From Cognatishimia sp. MH4019 (GTDB lineage Bacteria > Pseudomonadota > Alphaproteobacteria > Rhodobacterales > Rhodobacteraceae), in the NCBI RefSeq assembly GCF_020177595.1, contig NZ_JAHTBL010000005.1, positions 124,001 to 188,000 on the forward strand: DNA of 64,000 nucleotides. The letters are read 5' to 3'. Both the position numbers and the translations under genes were made by a program. Below the pieces are notes generated by a model that was not told the DNA's origin, made no database searches, and worked only from the letters and a program-made list of their open reading frames with translations. Of this stretch, positions 1-8,943 are shown piece by piece (the first letter of the stretch is position 1; the number at the start of each line of letters is the position of its first letter).

Positions 1-350
1 CGCATCGACGGCGGGTCGCTGAGCCCCGGCGCGCGGGTCGCAAGGCGCAGCATCGCTGTCATCGGGGTCAACGTGTAATCGGCGGCGCGGCGTAGGAACA
101 ACATCATCTCTTCGCGCATCGGGGCTGCGTCCAAAACGCGGTTCATGGGCCGGATTTTACTGCGGTCATAATCGCCCTTGCCTGCCCCCCAAACCACGCC
201 CAACACTTTGCGCGGGCCCAGCGGAACCTCGACAAACGCGCCGAGAAAGCAGCCGCCTTCCGGCGCTTTGTAATCCAGCAGACGGTCCAGCGGCTGTGTC
301 GTCAGCACCCCCACCAATTCGCCTTCATCAAAGAATGACCGCTCGTCCAC
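1..350 (-). CDS. priA: Primosomal protein N' (replication restart helicase PriA), N-terminal part
   Basis: This is the 5' end of a minus-strand gene that runs off the left edge of the window; about 116 codons are visible. The start is GTG at 348-350, with GGAG six bases upstream. The translation opens [20 protein letters not shown] and continues with the DNA-binding-domain segments [29 protein letters not shown] and ADYTLTPM. These resemble the 3'-DNA-end-binding N-terminus of alphaproteobacterial PriA. The helicase domain and zinc-binding cysteines lie outside the window. PriA reloads the replisome at stalled forks. It is divergent from the fructose-6-phosphate aldolase gene, an arrangement common in Rhodobacterales. 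The family call is by recognition of these segments. Confidence 0.85.
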   Translation of the reverse strand, partial: MDERSFFDEGELVGVLTTQPLDRLLDYKAPEGGCFLGAFVEVPLGPRKVLGVVWGAGKGDYDRSKIRPMNRVLDAAPMREEMMLFLRRAADYTLTPMTAMLRLATRAPGLSDPPSM

Positions 351-436
351 GCGCTTCTCCGCTTTGGGGTTCACCCCCGGCCCTGAATTCGTTAGACGGT
401 AGCGCAAACAACGCGAACCCGATGAGGACCTGCCCG

Positions 437-1090
437 ATGAAGTTCTTTGTAGACACTGCCGAGATTGATGCAATCGCCGAACTCAACGATTTGGGCATGG
501 TGGACGGGGTCACGACGAACCCCTCGCTGATCCTGAAATCGGGGCGCGATATTCTGGAAGTGACGAAAGAGATTTGCGATCTGGTCGACGGTCCGGTCAG
601 CGCCGAAGTGGTCGCAACCAAAGCCGACGAAATGATCGCCGAAGGCCGCAAGCTGGCGGAAATCGCCGAAAACATCACCGTGAAGCTGCCGCTGACCTGG
701 GACGGGCTGAAAGCCTGTAAGGTGCTGTCGGGCGAAGGCAAAATGGTTAATGTCACGCTGTGTTTCTCGGCCAATCAGGCGCTGATTGCCGCGAAAGCGG
801 GCGCGACCTTCATCTCGCCTTTCATCGGGCGTCTGGATGACATCAACATCGACGGCATGGACCTGATCGCGGATATCCGCACGATCTATGACAATTACGG
901 GTTCGAGACGCAAATTCTCGCCGCCTCCATCCGCACCGTGAACCATGTGCTGGAAAGCGCGCGCATCGGCGCCGATGTGATGACCGCGCCGCCGGAAGTG
1001 ATTAAAAAGCTGGCAATGCACCCGCTGACCGATAAGGGTCTGGAAACTTTCCTGGCCGATTGGGCAAAAACAGGGCAGAAAATCCTGTAA
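437..1090 (+). CDS. fsa: Fructose-6-phosphate aldolase (transaldolase-like, FSA family)
   Basis: A 217-aa cytosolic protein of the small transaldolase/fructose-6-phosphate aldolase family, which interconverts fructose 6-phosphate with dihydroxyacetone plus glyceraldehyde 3-phosphate or acts as a transaldolase. It opens [13 protein letters not shown], carries the TTNPSLILK loop (residues 26-34), and has the Schiff-base lysine in ITVKLP at about residue 83. It also has the late motif [12 protein letters not shown]. The ATG at 437 is chosen because GAGGA sits about eight bases upstream and the protein then has the normal family length. An upstream in-frame extension would overlap priA and has no family support. 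The sequence alone does not separate aldolase from transaldolase activity. Confidence 0.9.
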   Translation: MKFFVDTAEIDAIAELNDLGMVDGVTTNPSLILKSGRDILEVTKEICDLVDGPVSAEVVATKADEMIAEGRKLAEIAENITVKLPLTWDGLKACKVLSGEGKMVNVTLCFSANQALIAAKAGATFISPFIGRLDDINIDGMDLIADIRTIYDNYGFETQILAASIRTVNHVLESARIGADVMTAPPEVIKKLAMHPLTDKGLETFLADWAKTGQKIL

Positions 1091-1107
1091 GGGTCTGCTA
1101 TAGACCC
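1091..1107 (+). terminator. Short hairpin directly after fsa
   Basis: A perfect six-base stem (GGGTCT/AGACCC) with a five-base loop begins immediately after the fsa stop codon. No T-run follows, so it may only stabilise the 3' end or attenuate transcription into the DUF484 gene. Confidence 0.25.
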
Positions 1108-1132
1108 TGAAAACACCAATCCGAGGCCCGCT

Positions 1133-1840
1133 ATGAGCAGCAGCCCCAAATTCGACGAAACCCTGCGGGACAAGATCATCGCAGCGCCCGAGGTGATCCT
1201 TGAGGACCCCGATCTGATGGCCGCCCTCATCGCCGCAAACGAGCGTGCGATGGGCAGCAATATCGTGGATCTGCGCGGCATCGCGATGGAGCGGCTTGAG
1301 GCGCGTTTGGACCGTCTTGAGGATACGCACCGGTCGGTGATCGCAGCCGCATACGAGAACCTCGCAGGCACCAATCAGGTGCACCGCGCTATTCTGCGTA
1401 TGCTTGATCCGGTGGAGTTTGAGAATTTCCTCAAGGATCTGGGTGGCGAGGTTGCCGATATCCTGCGCGTGGATTGCGTGAAACTGGTGCTGGAAAGCGT
1501 CCAGGATGAAGCCAGCCCCGCCGTTCAACGCTTGGGCGATGTGCTGTCTGTCGCCGAACCCGGCGTGATTGATCAATACATCACCATGGGCCGCAACACG
1601 CCTGTGCGCCCTGTCACCCTGCGCCAAGTGCATCCTGAAGCCGATGATTTGTATGGTGAAACCAGCGGGTGGATCCGCTCTGAAGCCTGCCTCAAACTGG
1701 ATCTTGGCGACGGCCGCCTGCCCGGCATGCTGGCCCTCGGGGCCGAAGACCCCCACCAATTCGCGCCGCAGCAAGGCACCGATCTTTTGGCTTTCTTTGC
1801 CGGCGTCTTTGAACGCGCCATGCGGCGCTGGCTGGCGTGA
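1133..1840 (+). CDS. DUF484 family protein
   Basis: A 235-aa soluble protein of the DUF484 family (GAF-like fold), often encoded next to xerC in Proteobacteria. An N-terminal helical part (residues 1-95) contains IVDLRGIAMERLEARLDRLEDTH, a likely short coiled coil. The C-terminal half (about 95-225) is the GAF-like part and ends LLAFFAGVFERAMRRWL. GAGG precedes the ATG at 1133. The stop overlaps the GTG start of xerC (GTGA), so translation of the two genes is probably coupled. The ligand and role are unknown. The association with XerC suggests something near chromosome-dimer resolution or division, but that is only inference from context. Confidence 0.85.
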   Translation: MSSSPKFDETLRDKIIAAPEVILEDPDLMAALIAANERAMGSNIVDLRGIAMERLEARLDRLEDTHRSVIAAAYENLAGTNQVHRAILRMLDPVEFENFLKDLGGEVADILRVDCVKLVLESVQDEASPAVQRLGDVLSVAEPGVIDQYITMGRNTPVRPVTLRQVHPEADDLYGETSGWIRSEACLKLDLGDGRLPGMLALGAEDPHQFAPQQGTDLLAFFAGVFERAMRRWLA

Positions 1841-2757
1841 GCATGATCTCTCCAGCCGCCCGTGACGCGCTGGAGACATGGTTAACCCATCTGACCTCCC
1901 TTGGCGGCGCTGCCGAGAATACGATCACCGCCTATCGCACGGATGTTTTGGGATTTCTGGCCTTTATGACCCAGCACCATGGGGAGGCGCAGGGCCTTGC
2001 GCCCCTGTCCAAAATCACCATCAGCGACATGCGTAGCTGGATGGCGCATGAGCGCGGGCGCGGCGTTGGGGCGCGGTCTTTGGCGCGGGCGTTGTCGGCG
2101 GTGAAGTCCTTCTACACATGGCTGGCCGAGCGCGAAGGGTTCGAGCCGACCGCCGTGCTCTCCACCCGGTCGCCGAAGTTCACCAAGAAATTGCCCCGCC
2201 CTTTGGCCGAAGATGCCGCGAAAGCAATGATCGATACGGTCGAGTTGCAGTCGATGAAAGACTGGGTCGCCGCGCGAGATCAGGCGGTCGTGACGCTTCT
2301 TTATGGCTGCGGGCTGCGGATTTCCGAAGCGCTGGGCCTGCTGGGCCGCGATGCGCCGCTGCCCGATACGCTGCGGATCAAAGGCAAAGGCGGCAAGGAA
2401 CGGATCGTGCCTGTCCTGCCTGCTGCGCGTCAAGCGGTTGAACGCTACCTGTCGCTGTGCCCTCACCCGATGGAGCCTGACGCTCCGCTCTTCCGCGGAG
2501 TGCGCGGCGGCAAACTGGCCCCCCGCGCAATCCAGCAAGTGATGGCGCAGGCGCGGATGCAGCTGGGCCTGCCCGCCACCGCGACCCCGCACGCCATGCG
2601 CCATTCCTTTGCGACACATCTGCTGTCGGCGGGCGGTGATCTGCGCGCTATTCAGGAGTTACTGGGCCATGCATCGCTCTCGACGACGCAAGCCTATACG
2701 GCCGTGGATACCGCGCGGTTGATGGAGGTTTACGAGAAAACGCATCCAAAGGCGTAA
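1837..2757 (+). CDS. xerC: Tyrosine recombinase XerC
   Basis: A 306-aa site-specific recombinase that, with XerD, resolves chromosome dimers at dif. The N-terminal SAM-like DNA-binding domain spans about residues 10-100 and the catalytic domain 120-300. The catalytic residues are visible: Arg161 in GCGLRISEALGL, Lys in the GKGGKER hairpin (about 184-187), His252/Arg255 in PHAMRHSFATHLL, His278 in LLGHASLSTTQ, and the nucleophile Tyr287. The start is GTG at 1837, overlapping the DUF484 stop; ATG at 1843 is an alternative. It ends three bases before the convergent arsC. It is treated as the housekeeping XerC rather than a phage integrase because of the DUF484 neighbour and the absence of mobile genes. 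Confidence 0.92.
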   Translation: MSMISPAARDALETWLTHLTSLGGAAENTITAYRTDVLGFLAFMTQHHGEAQGLAPLSKITISDMRSWMAHERGRGVGARSLARALSAVKSFYTWLAEREGFEPTAVLSTRSPKFTKKLPRPLAEDAAKAMIDTVELQSMKDWVAARDQAVVTLLYGCGLRISEALGLLGRDAPLPDTLRIKGKGGKERIVPVLPAARQAVERYLSLCPHPMEPDAPLFRGVRGGKLAPRAIQQVMAQARMQLGLPATATPHAMRHSFATHLLSAGGDLRAIQELLGHASLSTTQAYTAVDTARLMEVYEKTHPKA

Positions 2758-2760
2758 GCC

Positions 2761-3273
2761 TTATGTCGCGGCCTCGGCCTTGTCCTTGCCAATCTCATCC
2801 AGCTGCTTTTGCAATGCCAACTCGTCCAGCGATCCCAGCGGCAAGCTCACAAAGATCGAGATTCGACTGCGCAGCATCCGGTATGTCTCTGAAAAAGCCT
2901 GACGTTTTACCGCATCCGGCCCCTCGGCCTTCACTGGGTCCGGGACGCCCCAATGGGCTGTCATCGGCTGACCCGGCCAGAACGGGCACTCCTCTGCCGC
3001 GGCGTTGTCGCAAACCGTAAAGCCGAAATCCATCTCGGGCGCATCCGGCCCCGCGAACTCGTCCCAGCTCTTGGACCGCGCGAAGCTTGTGTCGTGGTTC
3101 AATCCTTTGAGCAGATCAAGCGTGTAAGGATTGGGTGCCGGTCCGGGTTGTGAACCCGCCGAATAGGCTTTGAACCTGCCCATCCCTTCGCGGTTCATGA
3201 TCGCTTCGGCAATCAACGAGCGGGCGGAATTGCCGGTACACAGGAACAAGACGTTATAGATATCCTTGGTCAT
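2761..3273 (-). CDS. arsC: Arsenate reductase, thioredoxin-coupled / LMW phosphatase fold
   Basis: A 170-aa protein of the low-molecular-weight tyrosine phosphatase superfamily. The P-loop Cys-x5-Arg is CTGNSARS, with Cys12 and Arg18. Two further redox cysteines lie in VCDNAAAEECPFWPG (Cys88 and Cys96), and a catalytic Asp-Pro follows in HWGVPDP (Asp112). The three-cysteine pattern is the one used by thioredoxin-dependent ArsC enzymes, which reduce arsenate to arsenite, rather than by plain phosphatases. No arsR, acr3 or arsB is adjacent in the window. A long palindrome 50 bases upstream may be the operator. Substrate assignment rests on the cysteine pattern. Confidence 0.85.
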   Translation of the reverse strand: MTKDIYNVLFLCTGNSARSLIAEAIMNREGMGRFKAYSAGSQPGPAPNPYTLDLLKGLNHDTSFARSKSWDEFAGPDAPEMDFGFTVCDNAAAEECPFWPGQPMTAHWGVPDPVKAEGPDAVKRQAFSETYRMLRSRISIFVSLPLGSLDELALQKQLDEIGKDKAEAAT

Positions 3274-3323
3274 CCAAGCCTCCCTTTAGGCGCAAGCGTG
3301 CAGCATCTGCGATCGCCGCAAAT

Positions 3324-3351
3324 CTATCCATATATCCAGATATATGGATAG
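3324..3351. promoter_or_regulatory. 28-bp perfect palindrome, candidate operator between arsC and pcs
   Basis: Two 13-base arms (CTATCCATATATC and GATATATGGATAG) are exact reverse complements around a central CA. The AT-rich dyad sits 51 bases upstream of the arsC start and 116 bases upstream of pcs, in an otherwise GC-rich segment. Symmetry and position fit an operator for a dimeric repressor such as an ArsR/SmtB-type regulator. The regulator is not in the window, so this is inference. Confidence 0.55.
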
Positions 3352-3467
3352 AATCACATGCCAAGCAAGGATTATTTCAACACCCTGCGCCAGACGCGCA
3401 GCGGCCCGCCCTCCTTGGCCCGCCGCACCCCATTGCCATTCGGCGCGCGTTCCGGCATCACCGCCGG

Positions 3468-4163
3468 ATGCTGTTGCGTTTTCAGGCCCTGTCCGTCCAC
3501 CTTCTCACCGCCTCCGGAGCAGTCTTTGCCATGCTCGCCATGTTGGCAGCGGTTGAAGAAAAATGGAGCCTGATGTTTCTCTGGCTCGTTGTCGCTTTCG
3601 CCGTGGACGGCATCGACGGCCCGCTGGCGCGCAAATACCACGTAAAGGTGAACGCGCCGCAATTTGACGGGGTCCTTCTGGACCTCATCATCGACTACCT
3701 GACCTATGTGTTTATTCCGGCCTACGCGCTCTTTAAATCGGGGCTGTTGCCCGGCTGGACCGGTTGGTTTGCGATCATCGTCATCACTTTTGCCTCGGCC
3801 ATGTATTTCGCCGATACGCGAATGAAAACGAAGGACAATTCATTTTCCGGCTTTCCGGGGTGCTGGAATATGCTGGTTCTCGTCCTCTTCGCGACGCAGC
3901 CGAATTTCTGGGTGACGACGTTTATCGTGGCAGCATTGGCTGTAGCTATGTTCTTGCCGCTGAAGTTTATTCACCCGGTGCGCACCGCCCGTTGGCGCGC
4001 GGTGTCGCTCCCGATGGCGCTGGCCTGGACCGTGTTCGCAGGCTGGGCTGCCTGGGTGGATTTCTATCCCAACAGCTGGGCGCATTGGGGATTGGTGGCG
4101 ACCAGCATCTACCTGATGCTGGCCGGTGTTGCGCAGCAGGTTTTCCCACCGCGCAAGGCTTAG
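3468..4163 (+). CDS. pcs: Phosphatidylcholine synthase
   Basis: A 231-aa integral inner-membrane CDP-alcohol phosphatidyltransferase that condenses choline with CDP-diacylglycerol to phosphatidylcholine. The diagnostic bacterial Pcs motif D-G-x2-A-R-x12-G-x3-D-x3-D is exact: Asp50, Gly51, Ala54, Arg55, Gly68, Asp72 and Asp76. The x12 spacing separates Pcs from other CDP-alcohol transferases, which have x8. About eight hydrophobic segments are visible. The ATG at 3468 gives an N-terminus (FQALSVHLLTASGA) that matches family expectation, although the ribosome-binding site is weak. The 3' end overlaps the convergent ileS by four bases. Phosphatidylcholine made this way is common in host-associated and marine alphaproteobacteria. 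Confidence 0.9.
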   Translation: MLLRFQALSVHLLTASGAVFAMLAMLAAVEEKWSLMFLWLVVAFAVDGIDGPLARKYHVKVNAPQFDGVLLDLIIDYLTYVFIPAYALFKSGLLPGWTGWFAIIVITFASAMYFADTRMKTKDNSFSGFPGCWNMLVLVLFATQPNFWVTTFIVAALAVAMFLPLKFIHPVRTARWRAVSLPMALAWTVFAGWAAWVDFYPNSWAHWGLVATSIYLMLAGVAQQVFPPRKA

Positions 4164-7096
4164 CTGAGCGCGTCGTTACAGCGCCCGCAGACGCCCGGAT
4201 GGGCGAACAGGCCCACATCGGGCAGGATCTTCCAGCAGCGCTGACACTTCTTGCCCTCGGCCTTGGCAAAGACCACCGCGACGCCTTCGCTCCCCTCAAT
4301 GCGGAACGCATCTTCGGGCGCAGGGTCGGTCGAAACCGTAATGTCGGAGGTGATGCAGATATCGTCGAACGGGACGGTGGCCAGCACCTCTGCCGCTACG
4401 GCATCCACATGCACGATGGGAGCCGCTTCCAGCGATGCGCCGATAGTCTTCTCGCGCCGCTCGACCTCCAACGCACCCGTTACCACCCGACGCACTTTAC
4501 GGATCGTGGCCCATTTCGCAGCCAGCGCCTCGTCGCGCCAACCGGCGGGTGTGTCGGGGATATCGGTCAGGTGGACCGAGCTTTCCGCGCCGGGGAACCG
4601 CTCCAACCAGACCTCTTCCATCGTGAAGACCAGAACAGGCGCCAGCCACGTGGTCAGCCGGTGGAACAAGATATCCAGCACGGAGCGGGCGGCGCGCCGC
4701 CGCTCCGTATCGCCATCACAATACAAAGCATCCTTGCGCACGTCGAAGTAAAACGCCGACAGATCAACGGTGGCAAAGGTGAACACCGCCTGAAATACGC
4801 CTTGGAAGTCGTATTTCGCATAGCCCTCGCGGACGACCTGATCCAGCTCTGCCAAACGGTGCAGAACCCAGCGTTCCAACTCGGGCATATCCGCGGGATC
4901 GACTCGATCCGCATCCGTGAAATCGCTGAGCGAGCCCAGCAGGAACCGCATGGTATTGCGCAGGCGGCGATAGCTGTCCGCCGTCCCTTTCAGGATTTCC
5001 GGCCCGATCCGCTGGTCATTGGTATAATCCGTCTGCGCCACCCAAAGCCGCAGGATATCCGCGCCATATTGCTTGACGACCGTTTCCGGCACGATGGTAT
5101 TGCCCAGCGATTTGGACATCTTCATGCCCTTCTCGTCCAGCGTGAAACCGTGGGTCAGCACACCGCGATAAGGCGCGCGCCCCTTGGTGCCGCAAGCCTG
5201 CAGCATCGAGGAATGGAACCACCCGCGATGCTGGTCCGTGCCTTCGAGATAGAGGTCGGCCAGACCGTCGTCGGAGCCGTCCTCGCGGTCGCGCAGCACG
5301 AAGGCATGGGTCGAACCTGAGTCGAACCACACATCAAGAATATCAAAAACCTGCTCCCACTCATCGGCGACATAGTCATTGCCCAGGAACCGCTCTTTCG
5401 CGCCGTCCTGATACCACGCATCCGCGCCTTCAGCCTCGAACGCGTCCAAAATCCGCGCGTTCACAGCCGGATCGCGCAGCAGATAATCGGCATCGTCGGG
5501 CTTCGCACCGACCTTCACGAAACAGGTCAGCGGCACGCCCCAGGCGCGTTGACGCGACAGAACCCAATCGGGCCGCGCTTCGATCATCGAATAGAGCCGG
5601 TTGCGCCCCGTCTGCGGGGTCCATGTGACCAGTTGGTCGATGGAAGTCAGCGCCCGCTCGCGGATCGTCTCGCCATAGGTGTCCTGTCCGTCACCCACCT
5701 TCTGGTCGATGGCCGCAAACCATTGAGGCCGGTTCAAACGAATGACCGGGGCCTTGGAGCGCCAGCTATGCGCGTCCGAAATCGTCAGACGGCGGGTCGC
5801 GATCACCGCGCCCACCTCTTTCAGCTTGTCGATCACAACCCGGTTCGCCTTGCCAGGCTTGCCGTTGGGCTGGATGATCTTCTCGCCCGCGAAGAACGGC
5901 AGATCGGCGCGATAGGAACTGTCATCCAGAATATTGAACGTCATCGGCAACTTGTGCTTCACGCCAATCGCATAGTCATCATCACCGTGACTGGGCGCCG
6001 TGTGCACAAAGCCCGTGCCTGCATCGTCCGTGACGTGATCGCCAGAGAGCAAGGGCACATCAAAGTCCCACTCGCCGTCCGCACCCTCGACCCCGCGCAG
6101 CGGATGCGCGCACGTGATCCCGGCCAGCTCGGCAGGCGAAACACCGTCCAAACGCCGATACATCGACGGCTCCAGGCGCGCGGCACTCAGTGCTTCTTCA
6201 GCCAACTCATCTGCCAGCAAATACCGATCCCCGATAGAGACCCAGCACTCCTCAGGCCGCCCGGTCACCTCATAAAGCCCGTAAGAAATCTCGGGGCCGA
6301 AGCAAATCGCGCGGTTCTGCGGGATCGTCCAAGGGGTCGTCGTCCAGATCACGACCTGTGTCTTCGCCTTTGTAAAAATACTCGCCTCTGACGACACCAC
6401 AGGGAACTTCACCCAGATCGCATCTGTCTGACGGTCGTGGTACTCGACCTCAGCCTCCGCCAGTGCCGTCTTCTCCACCGGAGACCACATCACAGGCTTG
6501 GAGCCCTGATAAAGCACACCGCTCATCAGGAACTTCTGAAACTCTTCGGCGATCACGCGCTCGGCGTGGAAATCCATCGTCAGATAGGGCTTGGACCATT
6601 TACCGGTCACGCCCAGCCGCTTGAATTCATCGCGCTGGATGTCGATCCACCCCGCAGCGAAGTCGCGACATTCCTGACGGAACTCGACCACCGGAACCGC
6701 ATCCTTGTCACGGCCTTTCTGGCGGTATTTCTCTTCGATCTTCCACTCGATGGGCAGACCGTGGCAGTCCCAACCAGGAATATAGCGTGCGTCCTTGCCC
6801 ATCATCTGCTGAGAGCGCGCGACCATATCCTTGAGGATCTTGTTCAGCGCGTGGCCGATATGCAGGTGACCGTTCGCATAGGGCGGGCCGTCATGCAGCG
6901 TGAAGCTCTCCCGCGGAGAGTCATTATTTTTGCCCGTCCGGGCAAGGGAAGCTTTCTCTCGCAGCTTGTCGTAGATGCCGATCTCGGCCCAGCGCGCCAG
7001 CCATTCAGGCTCGCGTTTGGGCAGTCCCGCACGCATCGGGAAATCGGTTTTGGGCAGGTTCAACGTGTCTTTGTAGTCGGGCGTCTCGGCGGCCAT
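4160..7096 (-). CDS. ileS: Isoleucine--tRNA ligase
   Basis: A 978-aa class I aminoacyl-tRNA synthetase that charges tRNA-Ile. The HIGH signature is at residues 79-82 within PYANGHLHIGHALNK, and the KMSKS loop (KGMKMSKSLGN) lies near residue 657. The editing (CP1) domain between them includes VIWTTTPWTIPQNRA and DAGTGFVHTAPSHGDDDY, the latter with the conserved editing Asp. The C-terminal zinc ribbon CQRCWK...CGRC closes the protein, as in bacterial-type IleRS. Length is slightly above the usual 930-940. The 224-base region upstream (7097-7320) shows no gene; only its far end is structured, by the terminator of the next operon. Confidence 0.97.
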   Translation of the reverse strand: MAAETPDYKDTLNLPKTDFPMRAGLPKREPEWLARWAEIGIYDKLREKASLARTGKNNDSPRESFTLHDGPPYANGHLHIGHALNKILKDMVARSQQMMGKDARYIPGWDCHGLPIEWKIEEKYRQKGRDKDAVPVVEFRQECRDFAAGWIDIQRDEFKRLGVTGKWSKPYLTMDFHAERVIAEEFQKFLMSGVLYQGSKPVMWSPVEKTALAEAEVEYHDRQTDAIWVKFPVVSSEASIFTKAKTQVVIWTTTPWTIPQNRAICFGPEISYGLYEVTGRPEECWVSIGDRYLLADELAEEALSAARLEPSMYRRLDGVSPAELAGITCAHPLRGVEGADGEWDFDVPLLSGDHVTDDAGTGFVHTAPSHGDDDYAIGVKHKLPMTFNILDDSSYRADLPFFAGEKIIQPNGKPGKANRVVIDKLKEVGAVIATRRLTISDAHSWRSKAPVIRLNRPQWFAAIDQKVGDGQDTYGETIRERALTSIDQLVTWTPQTGRNRLYSMIEARPDWVLSRQRAWGVPLTCFVKVGAKPDDADYLLRDPAVNARILDAFEAEGADAWYQDGAKERFLGNDYVADEWEQVFDILDVWFDSGSTHAFVLRDREDGSDDGLADLYLEGTDQHRGWFHSSMLQACGTKGRAPYRGVLTHGFTLDEKGMKMSKSLGNTIVPETVVKQYGADILRLWVAQTDYTNDQRIGPEILKGTADSYRRLRNTMRFLLGSLSDFTDADRVDPADMPELERWVLHRLAELDQVVREGYAKYDFQGVFQAVFTFATVDLSAFYFDVRKDALYCDGDTERRRAARSVLDILFHRLTTWLAPVLVFTMEEVWLERFPGAESSVHLTDIPDTPAGWRDEALAAKWATIRKVRRVVTGALEVERREKTIGASLEAAPIVHVDAVAAEVLATVPFDDICITSDITVSTDPAPEDAFRIEGSEGVAVVFAKAEGKKCQRCWKILPDVGLFAHPGVCGRCNDALS

Positions 7097-7275
7097 GTCA
7101 GGCGTCCTTTGAGCGAAAATCTATGTCAGGGAGAGGGGGCGGCGCGAGGTCTCAAACGCCTGAAACCCGGCGGCTCAAGCAATCAGAGCGCCGGGGATAT
7201 AATTCGAATAATGATCGCGAATGTCATCATGACGCTGCTTATAAGAGGCCCCACCGTCCGGCACAAGCGCGACCC

Positions 7276-7322
7276 AAAAGCCTTCACAAGGCTTTTGCCC
7301 AAATTCCTTTCTCAAGGAATTT
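7276..7322 (-). terminator. Tandem double-hairpin terminator of the ycjX operon
   Basis: Two perfect stem-loops lie back to back. AAATTCCTT/AAGGAATTT (7301-7322) overlaps the stop codon of the last gene, and AAAAGCCTT/AAGGCTTTT (7276-7296) follows. On the minus strand both stems end in T-runs, followed by GGG, a layout also seen at 13579 and 43236. The symmetric A/T flanks would also let the second hairpin work on the plus strand. Confidence 0.7.
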
Positions 7323-8940
7323 AATCCGCGTTCACATGATCCCAGACTTTCGAGATCACGACCGACCCTTCGCCCACAGCACTGGCCACCCGTTTGACCG
7401 AGCCTGCGCGCACATCGCCGACGGCAAAAATCCCTGGATGCGAGGTCTCATAGGACGAGGACACGCCGACCGAAGCGCCGGTCTTCACGAAGCCCTTCTC
7501 GTCCAACTCGACCTGACCCGACAGCCAGTCCGTGTTTGGTGCAGCACCGACCATGATGAACGCTGCCCGGCTGTTGATATCCCAATCCTGTCCGCTCGCC
7601 TTATCGCGGATGGTGACGCGTTCCAGATGATCGTCGCCATGCAGCGCTTTCATTTCGGTCTGGTAGTGGATCGTGATATTCGGATCAGCCTCAAGCCGCG
7701 ACAGCAGATAGTCCGACATCGACGCCGCCAAGGACGAGCCGCGCACCAGAACATGCACATGGCGCGCTGTCCGGCTCAGGAACATCGCGGCCTGGCCTGC
7801 AGAATTGCCGCCGCCGATCACCACGACCTCGGTATCGCGGCAATAGCGTGCCTCGATATCGGTAGCCGCATAGTAAACGCCGACCCCTTCCATCGCCTCA
7901 AGGTTCTCCAGCGGAAGCCGCCGATATTGCACACCGGTCGCCACGATCACCGCCTTGGCGCAGATGATATCACCCCGCTCCAGCGTCACGCAGAAGACAC
8001 CGTCCTCGCGCTGTTCCAACTTGGCCGCCCGGCGCGGAACGGCAAAACGCGTGCCGAATTTCATCGCCTGCACTTCGCCGCGCCAGACCAGATCTGCGCC
8101 GCTGATGCCGGTCGGAAAGCCCATGTAATTCTCGATCCGGCTAGAGGTCCCCGCCTGCCCGCCGATCGTCAGATCCTCAATCACCAACGCGTGGAGGCCT
8201 TCCGCCCCCGCATACACCCCCGCCGCAACACCCGCAGGGCCACCGCCCACGATCAGCACGTCGAAAACCTCGTCTTCTGCGATATCCAGATCAAGCCCCA
8301 GCAGCTTGGCGATGCCCGAGGGCGTCGCATCCTTAACCACCTGGGTCTTGCCAAAGATCACAGCAGGTTGCGCCTCGCCAATACTGCATTGATGCGCCAC
8401 CGCCTCGGCCTCATGTTCATCCAGCGACAGCGACCGAAAGGGGATGCGGTTGCGCCCGGCAAAGGCGGCGATCCGGCGGATGTTGCGGTCCACCTCGGCC
8501 CCGATCAGCGTCAGACTGGCATCACCGCTTTCCAGCAGGCGCCGCCTGCGCGCGGCAAAGACCGTGACGATAATATCGCTCATCTCGGGAATGTCCGACA
8601 TCAGCCGCAGCATTTCCTCGCGCGGCACGCATAGCAAGCGGCTGGGCTGCACCACGCGCGCCCCCATCACCGCGTTACCACCGTTGAGAAAGCTGATCTC
8701 GCCAAAAAACTGCGTCGGCCCAAGGGAGCCGTTGCCATAACGCCCGCCGGTGCGCGCATCAATCGCCTCAACCTCGCCTTCGACCACGTAGTAAAACGTT
8801 GTGATCGGCGCGCCCAGTTCCGAGATCAGATCGCCCGGCTCAAACGCTTTCTCCTCGCCCACACGGCGCATGGCGCGCACATGGTCGTCGTGCAGAGGTG
8901 TGCGGATCATCGTCTGCAGATCGGGGGCCATTCGGTCCAT
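7321..8940 (-). CDS. Cyclic-nucleotide-binding domain fused to thioredoxin-reductase-like FAD/NAD(P)H oxidoreductase
   Basis: A 539-aa soluble fusion protein. Residues 1-125 form a CRP-like cyclic-nucleotide-binding domain (GDLISELGAP, QFFGEISFLNGG). Residues 135-220 look like a glutaredoxin/thioredoxin-fold segment without a CxxC. From about 225 a two-Rossmann flavoprotein follows: FAD site VLIVGGGPAGVAAGVYAG, NAD(P)H site VVVIGGGNSAGQAAMFLS, and C-terminal FAD motif GIFAVGDVRAGS. The redox CxxC of true thioredoxin reductase is replaced by GVYYAATDIEARYC, so disulfide reduction by the usual route is unlikely. It is the last gene after ycjX-ycjF, three bases behind ycjF. The nucleotide-binding domain suggests allosteric control; the substrate is unknown. 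Confidence 0.8.
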   Translation of the reverse strand: MDRMAPDLQTMIRTPLHDDHVRAMRRVGEEKAFEPGDLISELGAPITTFYYVVEGEVEAIDARTGGRYGNGSLGPTQFFGEISFLNGGNAVMGARVVQPSRLLCVPREEMLRLMSDIPEMSDIIVTVFAARRRRLLESGDASLTLIGAEVDRNIRRIAAFAGRNRIPFRSLSLDEHEAEAVAHQCSIGEAQPAVIFGKTQVVKDATPSGIAKLLGLDLDIAEDEVFDVLIVGGGPAGVAAGVYAGAEGLHALVIEDLTIGGQAGTSSRIENYMGFPTGISGADLVWRGEVQAMKFGTRFAVPRRAAKLEQREDGVFCVTLERGDIICAKAVIVATGVQYRRLPLENLEAMEGVGVYYAATDIEARYCRDTEVVVIGGGNSAGQAAMFLSRTARHVHVLVRGSSLAASMSDYLLSRLEADPNITIHYQTEMKALHGDDHLERVTIRDKASGQDWDINSRAAFIMVGAAPNTDWLSGQVELDEKGFVKTGASVGVSSSYETSHPGIFAVGDVRAGSVKRVASAVGEGSVVISKVWDHVNAD

Positions 8941-8943
8941 GGG

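Noticed and set aside
1837-2757. Tyrosine recombinase as a sign of a prophage or integrative element
   Set aside because: The DUF484 neighbour and family motifs identify housekeeping XerC. No phage, attachment-site or tRNA features are adjacent.
3358-3573. Short plus-strand open frame between arsC and pcs
   Set aside because: It overlaps the certain pcs start in another frame, has no ribosome-binding site of note and shows no domain.
7321-8940. Annotation as an ordinary thioredoxin reductase
   Set aside because: The redox CxxC between the nucleotide-binding halves is absent and a cyclic-nucleotide-binding domain is fused at the N-terminus.
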